46,784 nucleotides of DNA from Acidobacteriota bacterium. GTDB taxonomy: Bacteria > Acidobacteriota > Vicinamibacteria > Vicinamibacterales > Fen-181. The notes beneath the pieces were generated by a model that had not been told where the DNA came from, did no database searches, and saw only the letters and a program-made list of their open reading frames with translations. The stretch covers positions 1-46,784 of the forward strand of contig PMZR01000128.1 of NCBI GenBank assembly GCA_003170135.1, written 5' to 3'. This document shows, in pieces, positions 14,751 through 23,095 of this stretch (positions are counted from its first letter, which is position 1; each line of letters starts with the position of its first letter). Both the position numbers and the translations under genes were made by a program.

Positions 14751-15191
14751 ATGTTGAACGATCCGATCCCGCCGGAGCAGCACCGCCAGCAGGCCGAGGG
14801 GGCGCGCGAGCAGGCTGAAGACCGCCGCGAGAGCGCCGAACACGTCCGCGGGTTCACCGAGGAGCACCGCATTTCGGCCGAGTCTGCCAGGAGCGAGGCG
14901 GAAACGTTCAGGCGCCTGGCGGAGGAAGCGCGGGACGTCCGCGACGAGCATCGTGAGGCGCTCGAAGCCGTGCGGCGGGAGCGGGAGCAGCTGCGTGAAG
15001 CGGGGGAGATGGCGCGGGCCGCCGCCGAGGAGGCACGACTCGCGGCCGAGGCGGCCCGTCGCGCGGCGGTTGACGCTGTGCAGGCAACCACCGAGACGCT
15101 GCAAGCGACGCTCGCGCATATGAAGATCGTCGAGGACCTGCGGCGGACCATGCGTGAAATACGGGACGTCAACAAGCTCGACCCCAATTAA
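14751..15191 (+). CDS. Ala/Glu/Arg-rich coiled-coil protein
   Basis: 146 residues with no signal peptide. Residues about 8-120 form one long charged helix with heptad-like repeats (REQAEDRRESAEHVR, AEEARLAAEAARRAA). The end is less regular (MKIVEDLRRTMREIRDVNKLDPN). AGGAATTC precedes ATG 14751. Homology cannot be assigned from composition alone; such proteins are usually cytoskeletal, scaffold or stress-related. Monocistronic, between the kinase pair and the phospholipase D-like gene. Confidence 0.7.
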   Translation: MLNDPIPPEQHRQQAEGAREQAEDRRESAEHVRGFTEEHRISAESARSEAETFRRLAEEARDVRDEHREALEAVRREREQLREAGEMARAAAEEARLAAEAARRAAVDAVQATTETLQATLAHMKIVEDLRRTMREIRDVNKLDPN

Positions 15192-15358
15192 CCTGGCGGC
15201 CGCGATCGTGATCGACATTAGAAACCGCGCGATATCGAGTGCACCCGGTGTTGCCGTTCGGTCGAGAGCAGCACGACGTTGTTGCCCCGAAAGCCATCAG
15301 GACTCGCGTTCGGCCGGATCTCATGCGTGCAGAGTACGGTGAGGTGCTCTTCAGTATC

Positions 15359-15374
15359 TGTCCCCTTTTGTACA
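15359..15374. promoter_or_regulatory. Crp/Fnr-like operator site 9 (PLD-hsp20 promoter)
   Basis: TGTCCCCTTTTGTACA, centred at 15366.5. Plus-strand TAGCCT (15397-15402) lies 30.5 bp downstream. Expected to drive the phospholipase D-like gene and the hsp20 gene behind it. Confidence 0.5.
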
Positions 15375-15427
15375 GGCGCAGTGGACCCCGTCGAGGTAGC
15401 CTGACTCTGCGCGTGGTGGCGCGGTCA

Positions 15428-16498
15428 GTGAAACTTCTGATTCAACCCCAGGACGGAGTCGCGCCGCTCGTGGCGGCGATCAAGAACGCCCGGAAGAACG
15501 TCGATATCGTCGTCTTCAGGTGCGACCGTGCTGAAATCGAGGCGGGGCTGAAGGCTGCGGCCAAGCGCGGGGTGTCGGTGTCCGCGCTCATCGCGTACGC
15601 GAACCACGGCGGCGAGAAGAGCCTTCGCAAGCTGGAGATGCGTCTGCTCGAAGCGGGCGTGACCGTGTCGAGGACCGCCGCGGATCTCGCGCGCTATCAC
15701 GACAAGTTGCTCATCATCGACCGTCGCCTCCTCTACGTGCTGTCGTTCAATTTCACCCATCTCGACATCGACCACAGCCGCGGCTTCGGCATCGTCACGC
15801 GCAAGGCCAAGCTCGTTCAGGAAGCGCTGAAGTTGCTCGCTGCGGACAACGATCGCACGCCGTACGAGGCCGGCCTCGACACCTTCGTCGTCAGTCCGGT
15901 CAACGCCAGAAAGCAGCTCCTCGCGCTCATTCAGCGGGCCAGGAAAGAACTGCTCATCTACGATCCCAAGATCGCGGACGCGCAGATGTTGCACGCGCTC
16001 AGTGAGCGGGCCAAAAAGGGAGTGGACGTCAAGCTGATCGGGGCCGTTGGTCGAAAGAGCGAGCGCCTGCAGGTGCGCCCGCTCGGCGGCTTCCGGTTGC
16101 ACACCCGCACCATCATTCGCGACAGGCGCGAGGCCTTTGTCGGCAGTCAGAGCCTGCGGACGGCGGAACTGGATTCACGGCGCGAGGTCGGCGTGATCGT
16201 CCGCGACTCGAAAGTGGTTGGCGGCCTGGTCAACACCTTCGAAGCGGACTGGGGAGCGAAAGACGCCGTCGCGATGACGGAGGCCTCACAACACGAGCTC
16301 AAGCAGACGCTGAAAGAGACGGTCGCCAAGCTGTCGCCGCTGAACCCTCTCGTGAAAGAAGCGGTCAACGACGTGCTCTCGAAGGGAGGAAACGCCGGCC
16401 TGAACACGCAGGAAGTAAAAGAGACCGTCGAGAAAGCCGTGAAGGAAGCCGTGCGGGAACGCGTACAGGAGATCCTGGACGAAGCGGTGGAGCAGTAA
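15428..16498 (+). CDS. phospholipase D-like (HKD) protein
   Basis: 356 residues with two PLD repeats. The first active-site motif is intact: YHDKLLIIDRR (His91, Lys93, Asp98). The second is HTRTIIRD (His225, Arg227, Asp232), so its Lys is replaced by Arg. Both are followed by the usual small-residue segments (SFNFTH, VGSQSL). The C-terminal 80 residues are a highly charged helix (KETVEKAVKEAVRERVQEIL). No signal peptide; likely a cytoplasmic phosphodiesterase or phosphatidyltransferase-like enzyme, substrate unknown. The start is uncertain: GTGs at 15413, 15416 and 15428 all follow the predicted transcription start near 15409 closely; 15428 is taken because a GGTGG lies 8 nt before it. hsp20 follows 32 bp after the stop. 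Confidence 0.82.
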   Translation: MKLLIQPQDGVAPLVAAIKNARKNVDIVVFRCDRAEIEAGLKAAAKRGVSVSALIAYANHGGEKSLRKLEMRLLEAGVTVSRTAADLARYHDKLLIIDRRLLYVLSFNFTHLDIDHSRGFGIVTRKAKLVQEALKLLAADNDRTPYEAGLDTFVVSPVNARKQLLALIQRARKELLIYDPKIADAQMLHALSERAKKGVDVKLIGAVGRKSERLQVRPLGGFRLHTRTIIRDRREAFVGSQSLRTAELDSRREVGVIVRDSKVVGGLVNTFEADWGAKDAVAMTEASQHELKQTLKETVAKLSPLNPLVKEAVNDVLSKGGNAGLNTQEVKETVEKAVKEAVRERVQEILDEAVEQ

Positions 16499-16530
16499 CG
16501 CGCAACGGATGGCGTAAAGGAGTGTGGGAA

Positions 16531-16872
16531 ATGCAGGCAGAGCGAATGAAGGTCGCGCCCGATACCGTCGCATACGCCGACGCCGAGCACCACAAGCTGA
16601 TTGTGGAGTTCGCGATCCCCGGCGCGCCGACCGAGAGCATCGATGTGAAGATCCTCGAAGACAGCGTCTATCTGTCGGCGCCGGCACGGGACATCGAGTA
16701 CGTGTCGGCCCTGGCGTTGGGCTGGCCCGTGAAGCCCGACAAGGCCGAAGCGACCTACGTGAACGGATTGCTGCGCGTCGAGGTGGCGTTCAAGGATCCG
16801 ATGGAAGATGCTGTGAAGGTGACCATCAAGGCAGGTGGGGCGGAAGTCAGGCCGGCGGCTCTTGTCGGCTGA
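16531..16872 (+). CDS. Hsp20/alpha-crystallin family small heat shock protein
   Basis: 113 residues. The alpha-crystallin beta sandwich is recognisable: AYADAEHHKLIVEFAIPGAPTESIDVKILEDSVYLSA (the VEFAIPG strand) and the terminal YVNGLLRVEVAFKDP (GLL-type motif). The N-terminal arm is very short, and no clear C-terminal IxI motif is visible, so oligomerisation may differ from classical members. AAGGAG precedes ATG 16531. It is the second gene of the operon with the PLD-like gene. It holds unfolded proteins in an ATP-independent way, which fits the stress character of the surrounding units. Confidence 0.88.
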   Translation: MQAERMKVAPDTVAYADAEHHKLIVEFAIPGAPTESIDVKILEDSVYLSAPARDIEYVSALALGWPVKPDKAEATYVNGLLRVEVAFKDPMEDAVKVTIKAGGAEVRPAALVG

Positions 16873-16949
16873 CGCCGCATGGGGTCCCGTCGCGCTGACC
16901 GCGGCAGGGGCCTCATCCGAGTTCCGGTGGTCCGCTGCGGGGTGCGGCG

Positions 16950-19499
16950 CTACGCCCTCAACACTGGCGGGTTGCCGCGCGTGGTGAGCCCTCGCCGATA
17001 GAAGACGCGCTTGGTCAGTTCGGCCGCGCCGATATAGCACGCCACGATCGTCCCCAGCACGGGCAGGTACCTCACGGGCAGCGGCGTGAATCCCAGGACG
17101 GCCGCCAACGGCGTATAGGGGAGTGCGAGCGTTGCCGCGACGACGAGCACGGTGGCCACCAGCAGGTGTCGGCCGGGCCTGCTCATGAAGAACGGCCTCC
17201 GGGTCCGGACCACCAGCACGATCAGGCACGCCGAGATGACCGATTCCAGGAACCAGCCGGTCCGGAACTGGTCGACCGTCGCCCCGAGCAGCAACAGCAC
17301 GCCGAAGGTCGCATAGTCGAACACGGAACTCACCAGGCCGAACGTCATCATGAAATTGCGGATGAACCGCGTGTCCCAGCGGCGCGGCCGCTCGACCATC
17401 TCCACGTCGACGCTGTCGGTGGCGATGGTCATCTCGGGAAAGTCCGTCATCAGGTTGGTGAGCAGGATCTGTTTGGGCAGCAGCGGAAGGAACGGCAGGA
17501 GCAGCGACGCGCCGGCCATGCTGAACATGTTGCCGAAGTTCGCGCTGGTCGCCATGAAGACGTACTTGAGCGTGTTGGCAAACGTTGTCCGGCCTTCCCG
17601 CACGCCCTGGCTCAGGATCCCCAGGTTCTTCTCCAGGAGCACGATGTCGGCCGCCTCCTTCGCCACATCGACCGCGCTGTCCACCGAGATGCCGACGTCG
17701 GCCGCGTGCAGCGCCGACGCGTCGTTGATGCCGTCGCCCATGTAGCCGACGACGTTGCCGGCCTTCTTCAGCGCGATGATGAGGCGTTCTTTCTGGTTCG
17801 GCTCGATCTCCGCGAAGACGTTCACCTCCCTCACCCGGGCGAGCAGGGCGCCGTCGCTCATGCGGCGCAGGTCCGGGCCCGTGAGCACGTCCGGCGTCGC
17901 CAGGCCGACATCCGCGGCGGCGTGCGCTGCGACCAGGCGGTTGTCCCCCGTGATCATCTTCACGGCGACGCCCAGGTGCGCCAGTTCGGCCACCGTGTCG
18001 GCGATGCCCGGCTTCGGCGGATCGAACAGGACCAGCAGGCCCGAGAACACCATGCCCGCTTCCTGCTCGCGGGTGATGCGCTCGGCCGCCCCCAGGTCGC
18101 GGTACGCGACGCCAAGGGTCCGGAAACCCTGGCCGCTCAGATCCTTGTAACACCGGTCGATTCGCTCGCGGACGGCGGCGATGTCCGCGGTCGTGTCGGG
18201 CCCCGTCTGCGCCGACGAACAGACCTCCAGCACGTTGGCGAGCGCGCCCTTGGTGACCATCAGGTGGCGGTCGCCGTCGGCGACCAGCACGCTCAGTCGT
18301 TTCCGGACGAAGTCGTACGGGACTTCGTCGAGCTTGCGGCAGGCGCCCAGGTCGTACGCGCCGTGCGTGCGAATCGCCTCGTCGATCGGGTTCACGAGGC
18401 CCGTCTCGTAGAACGCGTTGAGGTAGGCACACCGCAGCACCGCGTCGCTTTCGCGGCCGTCCACGTCCACCGCCGAGTGCACGCGCACCACGCCTTCGGT
18501 CAGCGTGCCGGTCTTGTCGCAGCAGAGCACGTCCATGCTGCCGAAGTTCTCGATCGACGCGAGGCGCCGGACGATGACCTTCTGCTCGGCCATGCGGCTG
18601 GCGCCGTGGGCGAGGTTGATGCTGATGATCGCGGGAAGCAGTTGCGGCGTCAGGCCGACCGCCACGGCCAGCGAGAAGATGAAGGCCTCGAGCACGGGAC
18701 GATGAAAGTAGACGTTGATCGCGAAGATGGCGACGACCAGGACCAGCGTCACTTCCATCAGCAGGTAGCCGAAGCGCCGCACCCCGTGTTCGAACTCCGT
18801 TTCCGGCGGCCGCAAACGCAGCCGCTCGGAGATCTTGCCGAATTCGGTCGCCGCGCCCGTGCGCACGATGGCCGCCTTCGCGCTGCCGCTCACGACGTGG
18901 GTGCCCATGAAGAGCGTGTTCGTCCGCCCGGCCAGGGGCGCATTGGGTGCCACCGTCCCCGCCGCTTTCTCGACCGGATACGTCTCGCCGGTCAAGGTCG
19001 CTTCGTCGAGGAACAGGTCCTTCGATTCCAGGATCAGGCTGTCGCCGGGAACGGTCTTGCCGGCCGACAGGACGACGACGTCGCCCGGCACGACCTCGAC
19101 AACGGGGATCTCTTTCTCGGCGCCATCCCGTACGACCGTCGTCGTCGTCTGGACGACGCGGAGCAGTTTCTCGACGGCGTGCGCCGCGCCGCGCTCCTGC
19201 CAGAACCCGAGCAGGCCGCTCGCCAGGACGATCGCCAGGATGATCGCGGTATCGCCGGAATCGTGCAGGAAGAACGACAGGACCGCGGCGAACAGGAGGA
19301 TGAGGATGAGCGGACTTCGAAACTGTCCCAGCAGCCGCGCCAGCTCGCTGGTCCGTTTCGTCGCCCTCAGGGTGTTCCTGCCGAACCGCCGCAGCCGCAG
19401 TGCGGCCTCGGCCGTCGTCAGGCCCTGGGCGCTCGTTCCGAGATCCTGGACCAGTTGCGCGGCGAGGACACTCCAGAACTCGTCCGTCGGTTCACTCAT
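16950..19499 (-). CDS. mgtA: magnesium-translocating P-type ATPase (MgtA/MgtB type)
   Basis: 849 residues, P3B-type ATPase importing Mg2+ across the inner membrane. Visible motifs: actuator TLTGE (168-172), phosphorylation site DKTGT (Asp328), N-domain KGAL, hinge MITGDN and GYMGDGINDASAL, plus the M4 block VGLTPQLLPAIISINLAHGA typical of MgtA. About ten helices are distributed as in the family, with C-terminal helices from about 700. It starts 23 bp after the stop of the 75-residue winged-helix-like gene, so both are probably read from the operator at 19835. No mgtA riboswitch-like leader is evident, in keeping with regulation at the promoter. Confidence 0.95.
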   Translation of the reverse strand: MSEPTDEFWSVLAAQLVQDLGTSAQGLTTAEAALRLRRFGRNTLRATKRTSELARLLGQFRSPLILILLFAAVLSFFLHDSGDTAIILAIVLASGLLGFWQERGAAHAVEKLLRVVQTTTTVVRDGAEKEIPVVEVVPGDVVVLSAGKTVPGDSLILESKDLFLDEATLTGETYPVEKAAGTVAPNAPLAGRTNTLFMGTHVVSGSAKAAIVRTGAATEFGKISERLRLRPPETEFEHGVRRFGYLLMEVTLVLVVAIFAINVYFHRPVLEAFIFSLAVAVGLTPQLLPAIISINLAHGASRMAEQKVIVRRLASIENFGSMDVLCCDKTGTLTEGVVRVHSAVDVDGRESDAVLRCAYLNAFYETGLVNPIDEAIRTHGAYDLGACRKLDEVPYDFVRKRLSVLVADGDRHLMVTKGALANVLEVCSSAQTGPDTTADIAAVRERIDRCYKDLSGQGFRTLGVAYRDLGAAERITREQEAGMVFSGLLVLFDPPKPGIADTVAELAHLGVAVKMITGDNRLVAAHAAADVGLATPDVLTGPDLRRMSDGALLARVREVNVFAEIEPNQKERLIIALKKAGNVVGYMGDGINDASALHAADVGISVDSAVDVAKEAADIVLLEKNLGILSQGVREGRTTFANTLKYVFMATSANFGNMFSMAGASLLLPFLPLLPKQILLTNLMTDFPEMTIATDSVDVEMVERPRRWDTRFIRNFMMTFGLVSSVFDYATFGVLLLLGATVDQFRTGWFLESVISACLIVLVVRTRRPFFMSRPGRHLLVATVLVVAATLALPYTPLAAVLGFTPLPVRYLPVLGTIVACYIGAAELTKRVFYRRGLTTRGNPPVLRA

Positions 19500-19522
19500 G
19501 GGGGGCTCCGCCTACGGTGGCC

Positions 19523-19750
19523 TCACCGGACGAAACTGGGATCGCGACGCACGAACGCGCCATCGCGCGTGCGGGCCAGGAAACCCGAGCTGACGAGGCC
19601 CGCCATCAGCCCGTCACATGATTCCCGATCGAGGCCCCACAGCCGCTGGGCCTGCGCCATGGTCAGTTTGAGGCCAGGCATCTCCCCGTATTCCGATCGG
19701 ATTCTGCAGAGCATGGAGTCTGATGATTGCTGGGCGGGTTGCGATAGCAT
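19523..19750 (-). CDS. small winged-helix-like protein upstream of the Mg ATPase
   Basis: 75 residues: MPGLKLTMAQAQRLWGLDRESCDGLMAGLVSSGFLARTRDGAFVRRD reads as a compact helix-turn-helix with a two-strand wing (LARTRDGAFVRR). The first 25 residues are less structured. Excellent Shine-Dalgarno AAGGAGG 6 bp before ATG 19750. I recognise the pattern as a common small environmental-bacterial protein without assigned function; DNA binding is inferred from the predicted fold only. First gene of the unit with mgtA. Confidence 0.75.
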   Translation of the reverse strand: MLSQPAQQSSDSMLCRIRSEYGEMPGLKLTMAQAQRLWGLDRESCDGLMAGLVSSGFLARTRDGAFVRRDPSFVR

Positions 19751-19834
19751 GCGCAGCCTCCTTCGACGCAGCGGATGGTGACCGCTGGAGTGAAACGCAC
19801 GAATCGCATGGTAGGCCCGCAGATGAGCCGCGTC

Positions 19835-19850
19835 TGTTCACTTTTGCACA
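19835..19850. promoter_or_regulatory. Crp/Fnr-like operator site 10 (mgtA operon)
   Basis: TGTTCACTTTTGCACA, centred at 19842.5. Minus-strand TACCAT (19813-19808) lies 29.5 bp away, the same hexamer as at site 14. It would drive the small gene and mgtA. Confidence 0.65.
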
Positions 19851-19898
19851 GTCGCGTCCTGCACGTCACCTGGCTGTCATGCTCCCGCCTCGGGCGTT

Positions 19899-20594
19899 CT
19901 AGCTGATCGCCCTGGCGATGCCGAAGGCCGCGGCCGCCGCCAAGCCGCCGATGACCACCGTCTGCATGGCGCTGCGAACGGGTCCCGTGCCGGTGAAGTG
20001 CCCCTTGACGTAGCCGAAGAGCGCCAGCGCGACGAGCGTGAAGCCGACCGAGAAGAGCAGTCCCGTTTTGACCGTGGACGCCACGAGGTACGGCCCGAGC
20101 GGGATGAAGCCTCCGGCGACGTACGCGCCGGCGATGGTGAGCGCGCTCGTGAGGGCGCGCTTGGGGTCGGGCGTTTCCAGACCCAGCTCGAACCGCATCA
20201 TGAAATCGACCCAGGCGCGCGGCCGCGTACTGAGCGCCAGCACGATGGGGGCGCTTTCCTCCGCCGTGAGGCCGTAGGACTCGAGCACCTCGCCAACTTC
20301 CGCCGCCTCGGCCGCGGGCTTCTCGCGCACTTCCATCTCTTCGCGCGCCCGTTCGCTGGCGTAGTGCTCAGCGTCGCTCCTGGCGGCGAGGTAACCGCCC
20401 AGTCCCATGGCGATAGACCCGGCTGCGATCTCCGCCAGGCCGGCCGTAACGACGATTCCCGTCGACGTGACGGCGCCGGACAGTCCGGCCGCAAGGGCGA
20501 ACGGCACGGTCAGCCCGTCGGACATTCCGATCACGATGTCCCTGACGGCCTCGCCAGAGGTGAAGTGGCGCTCAACATGAGGACTCGACGGCAT
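19899..20594 (-). CDS. VIT1/CCC1 family iron/manganese transporter
   Basis: 231 residues, five helices. The N-terminal DIVIGMSDGLTVPFALAAGLSGA and SIAMGLGGYLAARSDAEHY blocks are diagnostic for the vacuolar iron transporter/CCC1 family. The cytoplasmic insertion (REEMEVREKPAAEAAEVGEVLESYGL...) carries the Glu-rich metal-binding helices. It ends with VGFTLVALALFGYVKGHFTG. Predicted to move Fe2+ or Mn2+ out of the cytosol. AAGGAG precedes ATG 20594. Divergent from the first Crp/Fnr gene across the perfect dyad at 20641. Confidence 0.92.
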   Translation of the reverse strand: MPSSPHVERHFTSGEAVRDIVIGMSDGLTVPFALAAGLSGAVTSTGIVVTAGLAEIAAGSIAMGLGGYLAARSDAEHYASERAREEMEVREKPAAEAAEVGEVLESYGLTAEESAPIVLALSTRPRAWVDFMMRFELGLETPDPKRALTSALTIAGAYVAGGFIPLGPYLVASTVKTGLLFSVGFTLVALALFGYVKGHFTGTGPVRSAMQTVVIGGLAAAAAFGIARAIS

Positions 20595-20640
20595 GGCGGC
20601 TCCTTCAGACGATTACAGCATGCCTCAAATCACATCGCCC

Positions 20641-20656
20641 TGTTCACTTCTGAACA
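20641..20656. promoter_or_regulatory. Crp/Fnr-like operator site 11, perfect dyad, bidirectional (crp-like gene 1 / VIT1)
   Basis: TGTTCACTTCTGAACA, a perfect inverted repeat centred at 20648.5. Plus strand: AATCAT (20679-20684) 30.5 bp away. Minus strand: TGTAAT (20617-20612) 31.5 bp away. Its place in front of a Crp/Fnr gene suggests autoregulation. Confidence 0.75.
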
Positions 20657-20706
20657 TCGCGCGGCCCGGCCCGCATGCAATCATCCGCACAAGGGAGTCG
20701 CAGAGC

Positions 20707-21348
20707 ATGAACACCTTTGACGCGCAGGCATTTCTCGACTCGGCGGGCGTGGCGAGAAAGATGATCGCGTATCGGCGATCCGAGACCATCTTCTCGCAGG
20801 GCGACGCGGGCGACAGCGTGATCTACATCCAGAATGGGGGTGTGAAACTGTCGGCTGTTTCCAACGCGGGCAGAGAGGCCATCGTCGCGATGCTCGGGCC
20901 GGGCGATTTCGTCGGCGAGGGATGCCTCGCGGGGCAGAGCCTCCGCATCGGAACCGCGACGGCGATGACCCCGACCACCGCGCTCGTCATCGACAAGGAG
21001 GAGATGTTCCGCGTGCTCCACGCCGAACACGCCCTGTCGGACCGCTTCATCACCTACATGTTGAGCAGGAACATCCGCATCGAGGAGGACCTGATCGATC
21101 AGCTCTTCAACTCGAGCGAGAAACGGCTCGCCCGCACGCTGCTGCTGCTCGCCCGCTATGGCAAGCAGGACAAGCCGCAGCGGGTCCTGCCGAAGATGTC
21201 GCAGACGACGCTGGCGGAGATGGTGGGCACGACGCGGTCGCACGTCAACGCCTTCATGAACAAGTTCAAGCGCCTCGGGTTCATCGAAGACGGCCCCGCC
21301 GGTCTCAAGATCAACAACTCGCTCCTGAACATCGTGCTGCACGATTAG
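20707..21348 (+). CDS. Crp/Fnr family transcriptional regulator, paralogue 1
   Basis: 213 residues. An N-terminal cyclic-nucleotide-binding-like beta barrel (about 15-110; GDFVGEGCLAGQSLRIGTA resembles the phosphate-binding cassette) leads to a dimerisation helix (about 115-140) and a C-terminal winged helix. The recognition helix is TTRSHVNAFMNKFKRLGFI. It lacks the N-terminal Cys cluster of FNR, so direct Fe-S oxygen sensing is unlikely. The recognition helix differs from CRP (RETVGR) and FNR (VETISR), which fits the non-classical dyad found throughout the window. AAGGGAG precedes ATG 20707. Its stop overlaps that of the convergent LolA-like gene by 3 bases. Probably autoregulated through the perfect dyad upstream. 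Confidence 0.92.
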   Translation: MNTFDAQAFLDSAGVARKMIAYRRSETIFSQGDAGDSVIYIQNGGVKLSAVSNAGREAIVAMLGPGDFVGEGCLAGQSLRIGTATAMTPTTALVIDKEEMFRVLHAEHALSDRFITYMLSRNIRIEEDLIDQLFNSSEKRLARTLLLLARYGKQDKPQRVLPKMSQTTLAEMVGTTRSHVNAFMNKFKRLGFIEDGPAGLKINNSLLNIVLHD

Positions 21349-22079
21349 ACGCCCGGCGTGGGTGCCGGCATCAGCAACATGTCGTAGGGCCCGCACTCGG
21401 ATCGAACGACGTACTCGCCGAACCAGCGCACGGTCACCTTCGCGACCGTCCGGACGAGCAGCCAGACGTCATGCACCGGCGCATACTCCGAGACGAAGTG
21501 AATGCGCCGCGTCCAGAACGACGGGTTCATGGCCGGCTCGCCTTCGATGCGTTCGAGATGAAACCCCTCCCGCGCGATCCAGATCCGGCCCTTGAAGAGC
21601 AGTTCGTCCTGGCGCCGCGGCAGCACGTCGATGACGAAGGCGTCGCCCGCCTCCCGGAGGCCGGAGAACTCGTAGTTGGCGGAGCTGATCGCGACGCTCG
21701 AACTCCGGCTGCGCCCTGTCGCTTCGATCTCGGTGGCCATCATCCTGTCGATGACGCGACCGCGGAGAAAATCGGATCCGCCGGTTTTCCCGACCGTGAA
21801 TGCCTTCACGTCGGGTGCGGTGAACCGCAGAGCGGCCACCACCCGTGCGCGGGTTTCTCCGTCGTGCTCGATCGTGAAGGTCTTGGTGGTCGTGAACGAT
21901 GCGACCTGGCGAGTCTCGCGGATCGAGGTGGCGTCGAGGCCGGCGACGATGCGATCGGCGCCCGACAGGCCGTCCTGGGCGAGCCCGACAGGCTGGGGAC
22001 CGAAGCCAGCCCAGACCGAGCCGGTGGCGACCATCACGACGGTCGAGCCAATCCAGACCCTCGCGGCAGATACGTCCAT
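21345..22079 (-). CDS. exported LolA/outer-membrane lipoprotein-sorting-like protein
   Basis: 244 residues. Signal peptide (VWIGSTVVMVATGSVWAG) then an incomplete beta-barrel-like fold. The stretch LLFKGRIWIAREGFHLERIEGEPAMNPSFWTRRIHFVSEYAPV resembles the 'GKIWVD...RIEGEPA' strands of LolA/MucB-related periplasmic proteins. It probably binds a lipid or lipoprotein in the periplasm; the exact substrate is unknown. ATG 22079 is taken with AAGGGCGGG upstream; an ATG at 22130 and a longer frame to 22190 are alternatives, but the latter would start upstream of the predicted transcription start near 22168. A strong 9-bp hairpin (22102-22122) lies in the leader. Confidence 0.72.
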   Translation of the reverse strand: MDVSAARVWIGSTVVMVATGSVWAGFGPQPVGLAQDGLSGADRIVAGLDATSIRETRQVASFTTTKTFTIEHDGETRARVVAALRFTAPDVKAFTVGKTGGSDFLRGRVIDRMMATEIEATGRSRSSSVAISSANYEFSGLREAGDAFVIDVLPRRQDELLFKGRIWIAREGFHLERIEGEPAMNPSFWTRRIHFVSEYAPVHDVWLLVRTVAKVTVRWFGEYVVRSECGPYDMLLMPAPTPGV

Positions 22080-22101
22080 GACCGCCCGCCCTTCGCGCCA
22101 G

Positions 22102-22122
22102 ATGCCGGCGCGCCGCCGGCAT
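22102..22122. promoter_or_regulatory. leader hairpin of the LolA-like gene
   Basis: ATGCCGGCG and CGCCGGCAT pair over 9 bp with a CGC loop, 22 bp upstream of the start codon at 22079 in the predicted mRNA leader. Could act as an mRNA stabiliser or translational block; no T-tract follows. Confidence 0.45.
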
Positions 22123-22202
22123 GACGTCATGCCTCGCCGGCGGCACTCGCCCAACTGCCTGATTGTTGTGAAATATGTTAGGCGGGTCACCTGCGCCCCG
22201 TC

Positions 22203-22218
22203 TGTTCACTTCCGAACA
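22203..22218. promoter_or_regulatory. Crp/Fnr-like operator site 12 (LolA-like gene)
   Basis: TGTTCACTTCCGAACA, one mismatch from perfect, centred at 22210.5. Minus-strand TAACAT (22180-22175) lies 30.5 bp away. There is no credible hexamer at this distance on the plus strand. Confidence 0.7.
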
Positions 22219-22332
22219 TCGGGTGGCGCAGCCCGCCGCGGTCGGTGCCGGCGCATTCGCTGCTGGCGAACCCGTCACCCCTTCCTCGAAAAACCACGCC
22301 GAGAGCGTCGAGTCCCGACAGTCGTCGTTAGT

Positions 22333-22340
22333 GCTATGAT
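22333..22340 (+). promoter_or_regulatory. extended -10 promoter of crp-like gene 2
   Basis: TGC-TATGAT (extended -10) about 17 nt before the GGAGG ribosome-binding site of the 22357 gene. There is no recognisable -35 and no dyad at the activating distance, so this regulator appears to have its own promoter, about 130 bp from the dyad at 22203. Confidence 0.55.
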
Positions 22341-22356
22341 TAGCCGGAGGCCAACC

Positions 22357-23034
22357 ATGGACCCGACGAAGCAGCCTGGAAAACAGGCCAGGAAGCCGGC
22401 GGCGTTCGACGCTCAGGCGTTTCTCGACTCGACGGGAGTCGCCAGGCGGGTGGTCGAACTCCGGGGGCACACGGTCGTCTTCTCGCAGGGCGATCCGTGC
22501 GACACCGTCATGTACATCCAGAAGGGCGGTGTGCAGCTCTCGGTGTTGTCCGAGACCGGCAAGCAGGCGATCGTGGCGACGCTCGGGGTCGGGGACTTCT
22601 TCGGTGAGGGAGCGCTCGCCGGCCAGCCCGTGCGGATGGGCACGGCGTCAACGACTGTGGCGAGCACGGTGCTCGTAATCGAGAAGCAGGAGATGATTCG
22701 CGTCCTGCACGAGCAGCACGAATTCTCCGACCGCTTCATCGCCCACATGCTATCGCGCAACGTGCGCATCGAGGCCGACCTGGTCGATCAGCTGTTCAAT
22801 TCGAGCGAGAAGCGCCTCGCCCGCACATTGCTCCTGCTCGCGCGCTACGGCAGGCCGGACCAGCCGCAGCACGTGCTGCCGAAGATCTCGCAGGAGGCGC
22901 TCGCGGAGATGATCGGCACGACGCGCTCGCGCGTGAACTTCTTCATGAACAAGTTCAAGAAACTCGGTTTCATCGAGTACAACGGCGGCCTCAAGATCAA
23001 CGGATCCCTGCTGAGCGTCGTCCTGCACGACTGA
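22357..23034 (+). CDS. Crp/Fnr family transcriptional regulator, paralogue 2
   Basis: 225 residues, strongly similar along its whole length to the 20707 product (FDAQAFLDSxGVAR, QLFNSSEKRLARTLLLLARYG, NKFKxLGFIE). cNMP-binding-like domain about 25-120 with GDFFGEGALAGQPVRMGTA; winged helix with recognition helix TTRSRVNFFMNKFKKLGFI. It differs by a Pro/Lys-rich N-terminal extension (MDPTKQPGKQARKPAA). GGAGG before ATG 22357 is ideal. The near-identical recognition helices imply that both paralogues read the same operator, perhaps with different ligands or opposite effects. No Fe-S Cys cluster is visible. Confidence 0.92.
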   Translation: MDPTKQPGKQARKPAAFDAQAFLDSTGVARRVVELRGHTVVFSQGDPCDTVMYIQKGGVQLSVLSETGKQAIVATLGVGDFFGEGALAGQPVRMGTASTTVASTVLVIEKQEMIRVLHEQHEFSDRFIAHMLSRNVRIEADLVDQLFNSSEKRLARTLLLLARYGRPDQPQHVLPKISQEALAEMIGTTRSRVNFFMNKFKKLGFIEYNGGLKINGSLLSVVLHD

Positions 23035-23095
23035 CCTGGGCCCCCGTCCGGGTGCCCGCCTTCCCCGGGCGGCGCCGCTGCCTGTCGTGCCGATG

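Noticed and set aside
17166..19781. Long plus-strand open frame antisense to mgtA
   Set aside because: Same reason: it mirrors the P-type ATPase, has biased composition and no conserved motif or ribosome-binding site.
22121..22130. ATGACGTCAT palindrome in the leader of the LolA-like gene
   Set aside because: A 10-bp palindrome within a GC-rich hairpin region, downstream of the predicted start; it does not match the dyad family and occurs once.
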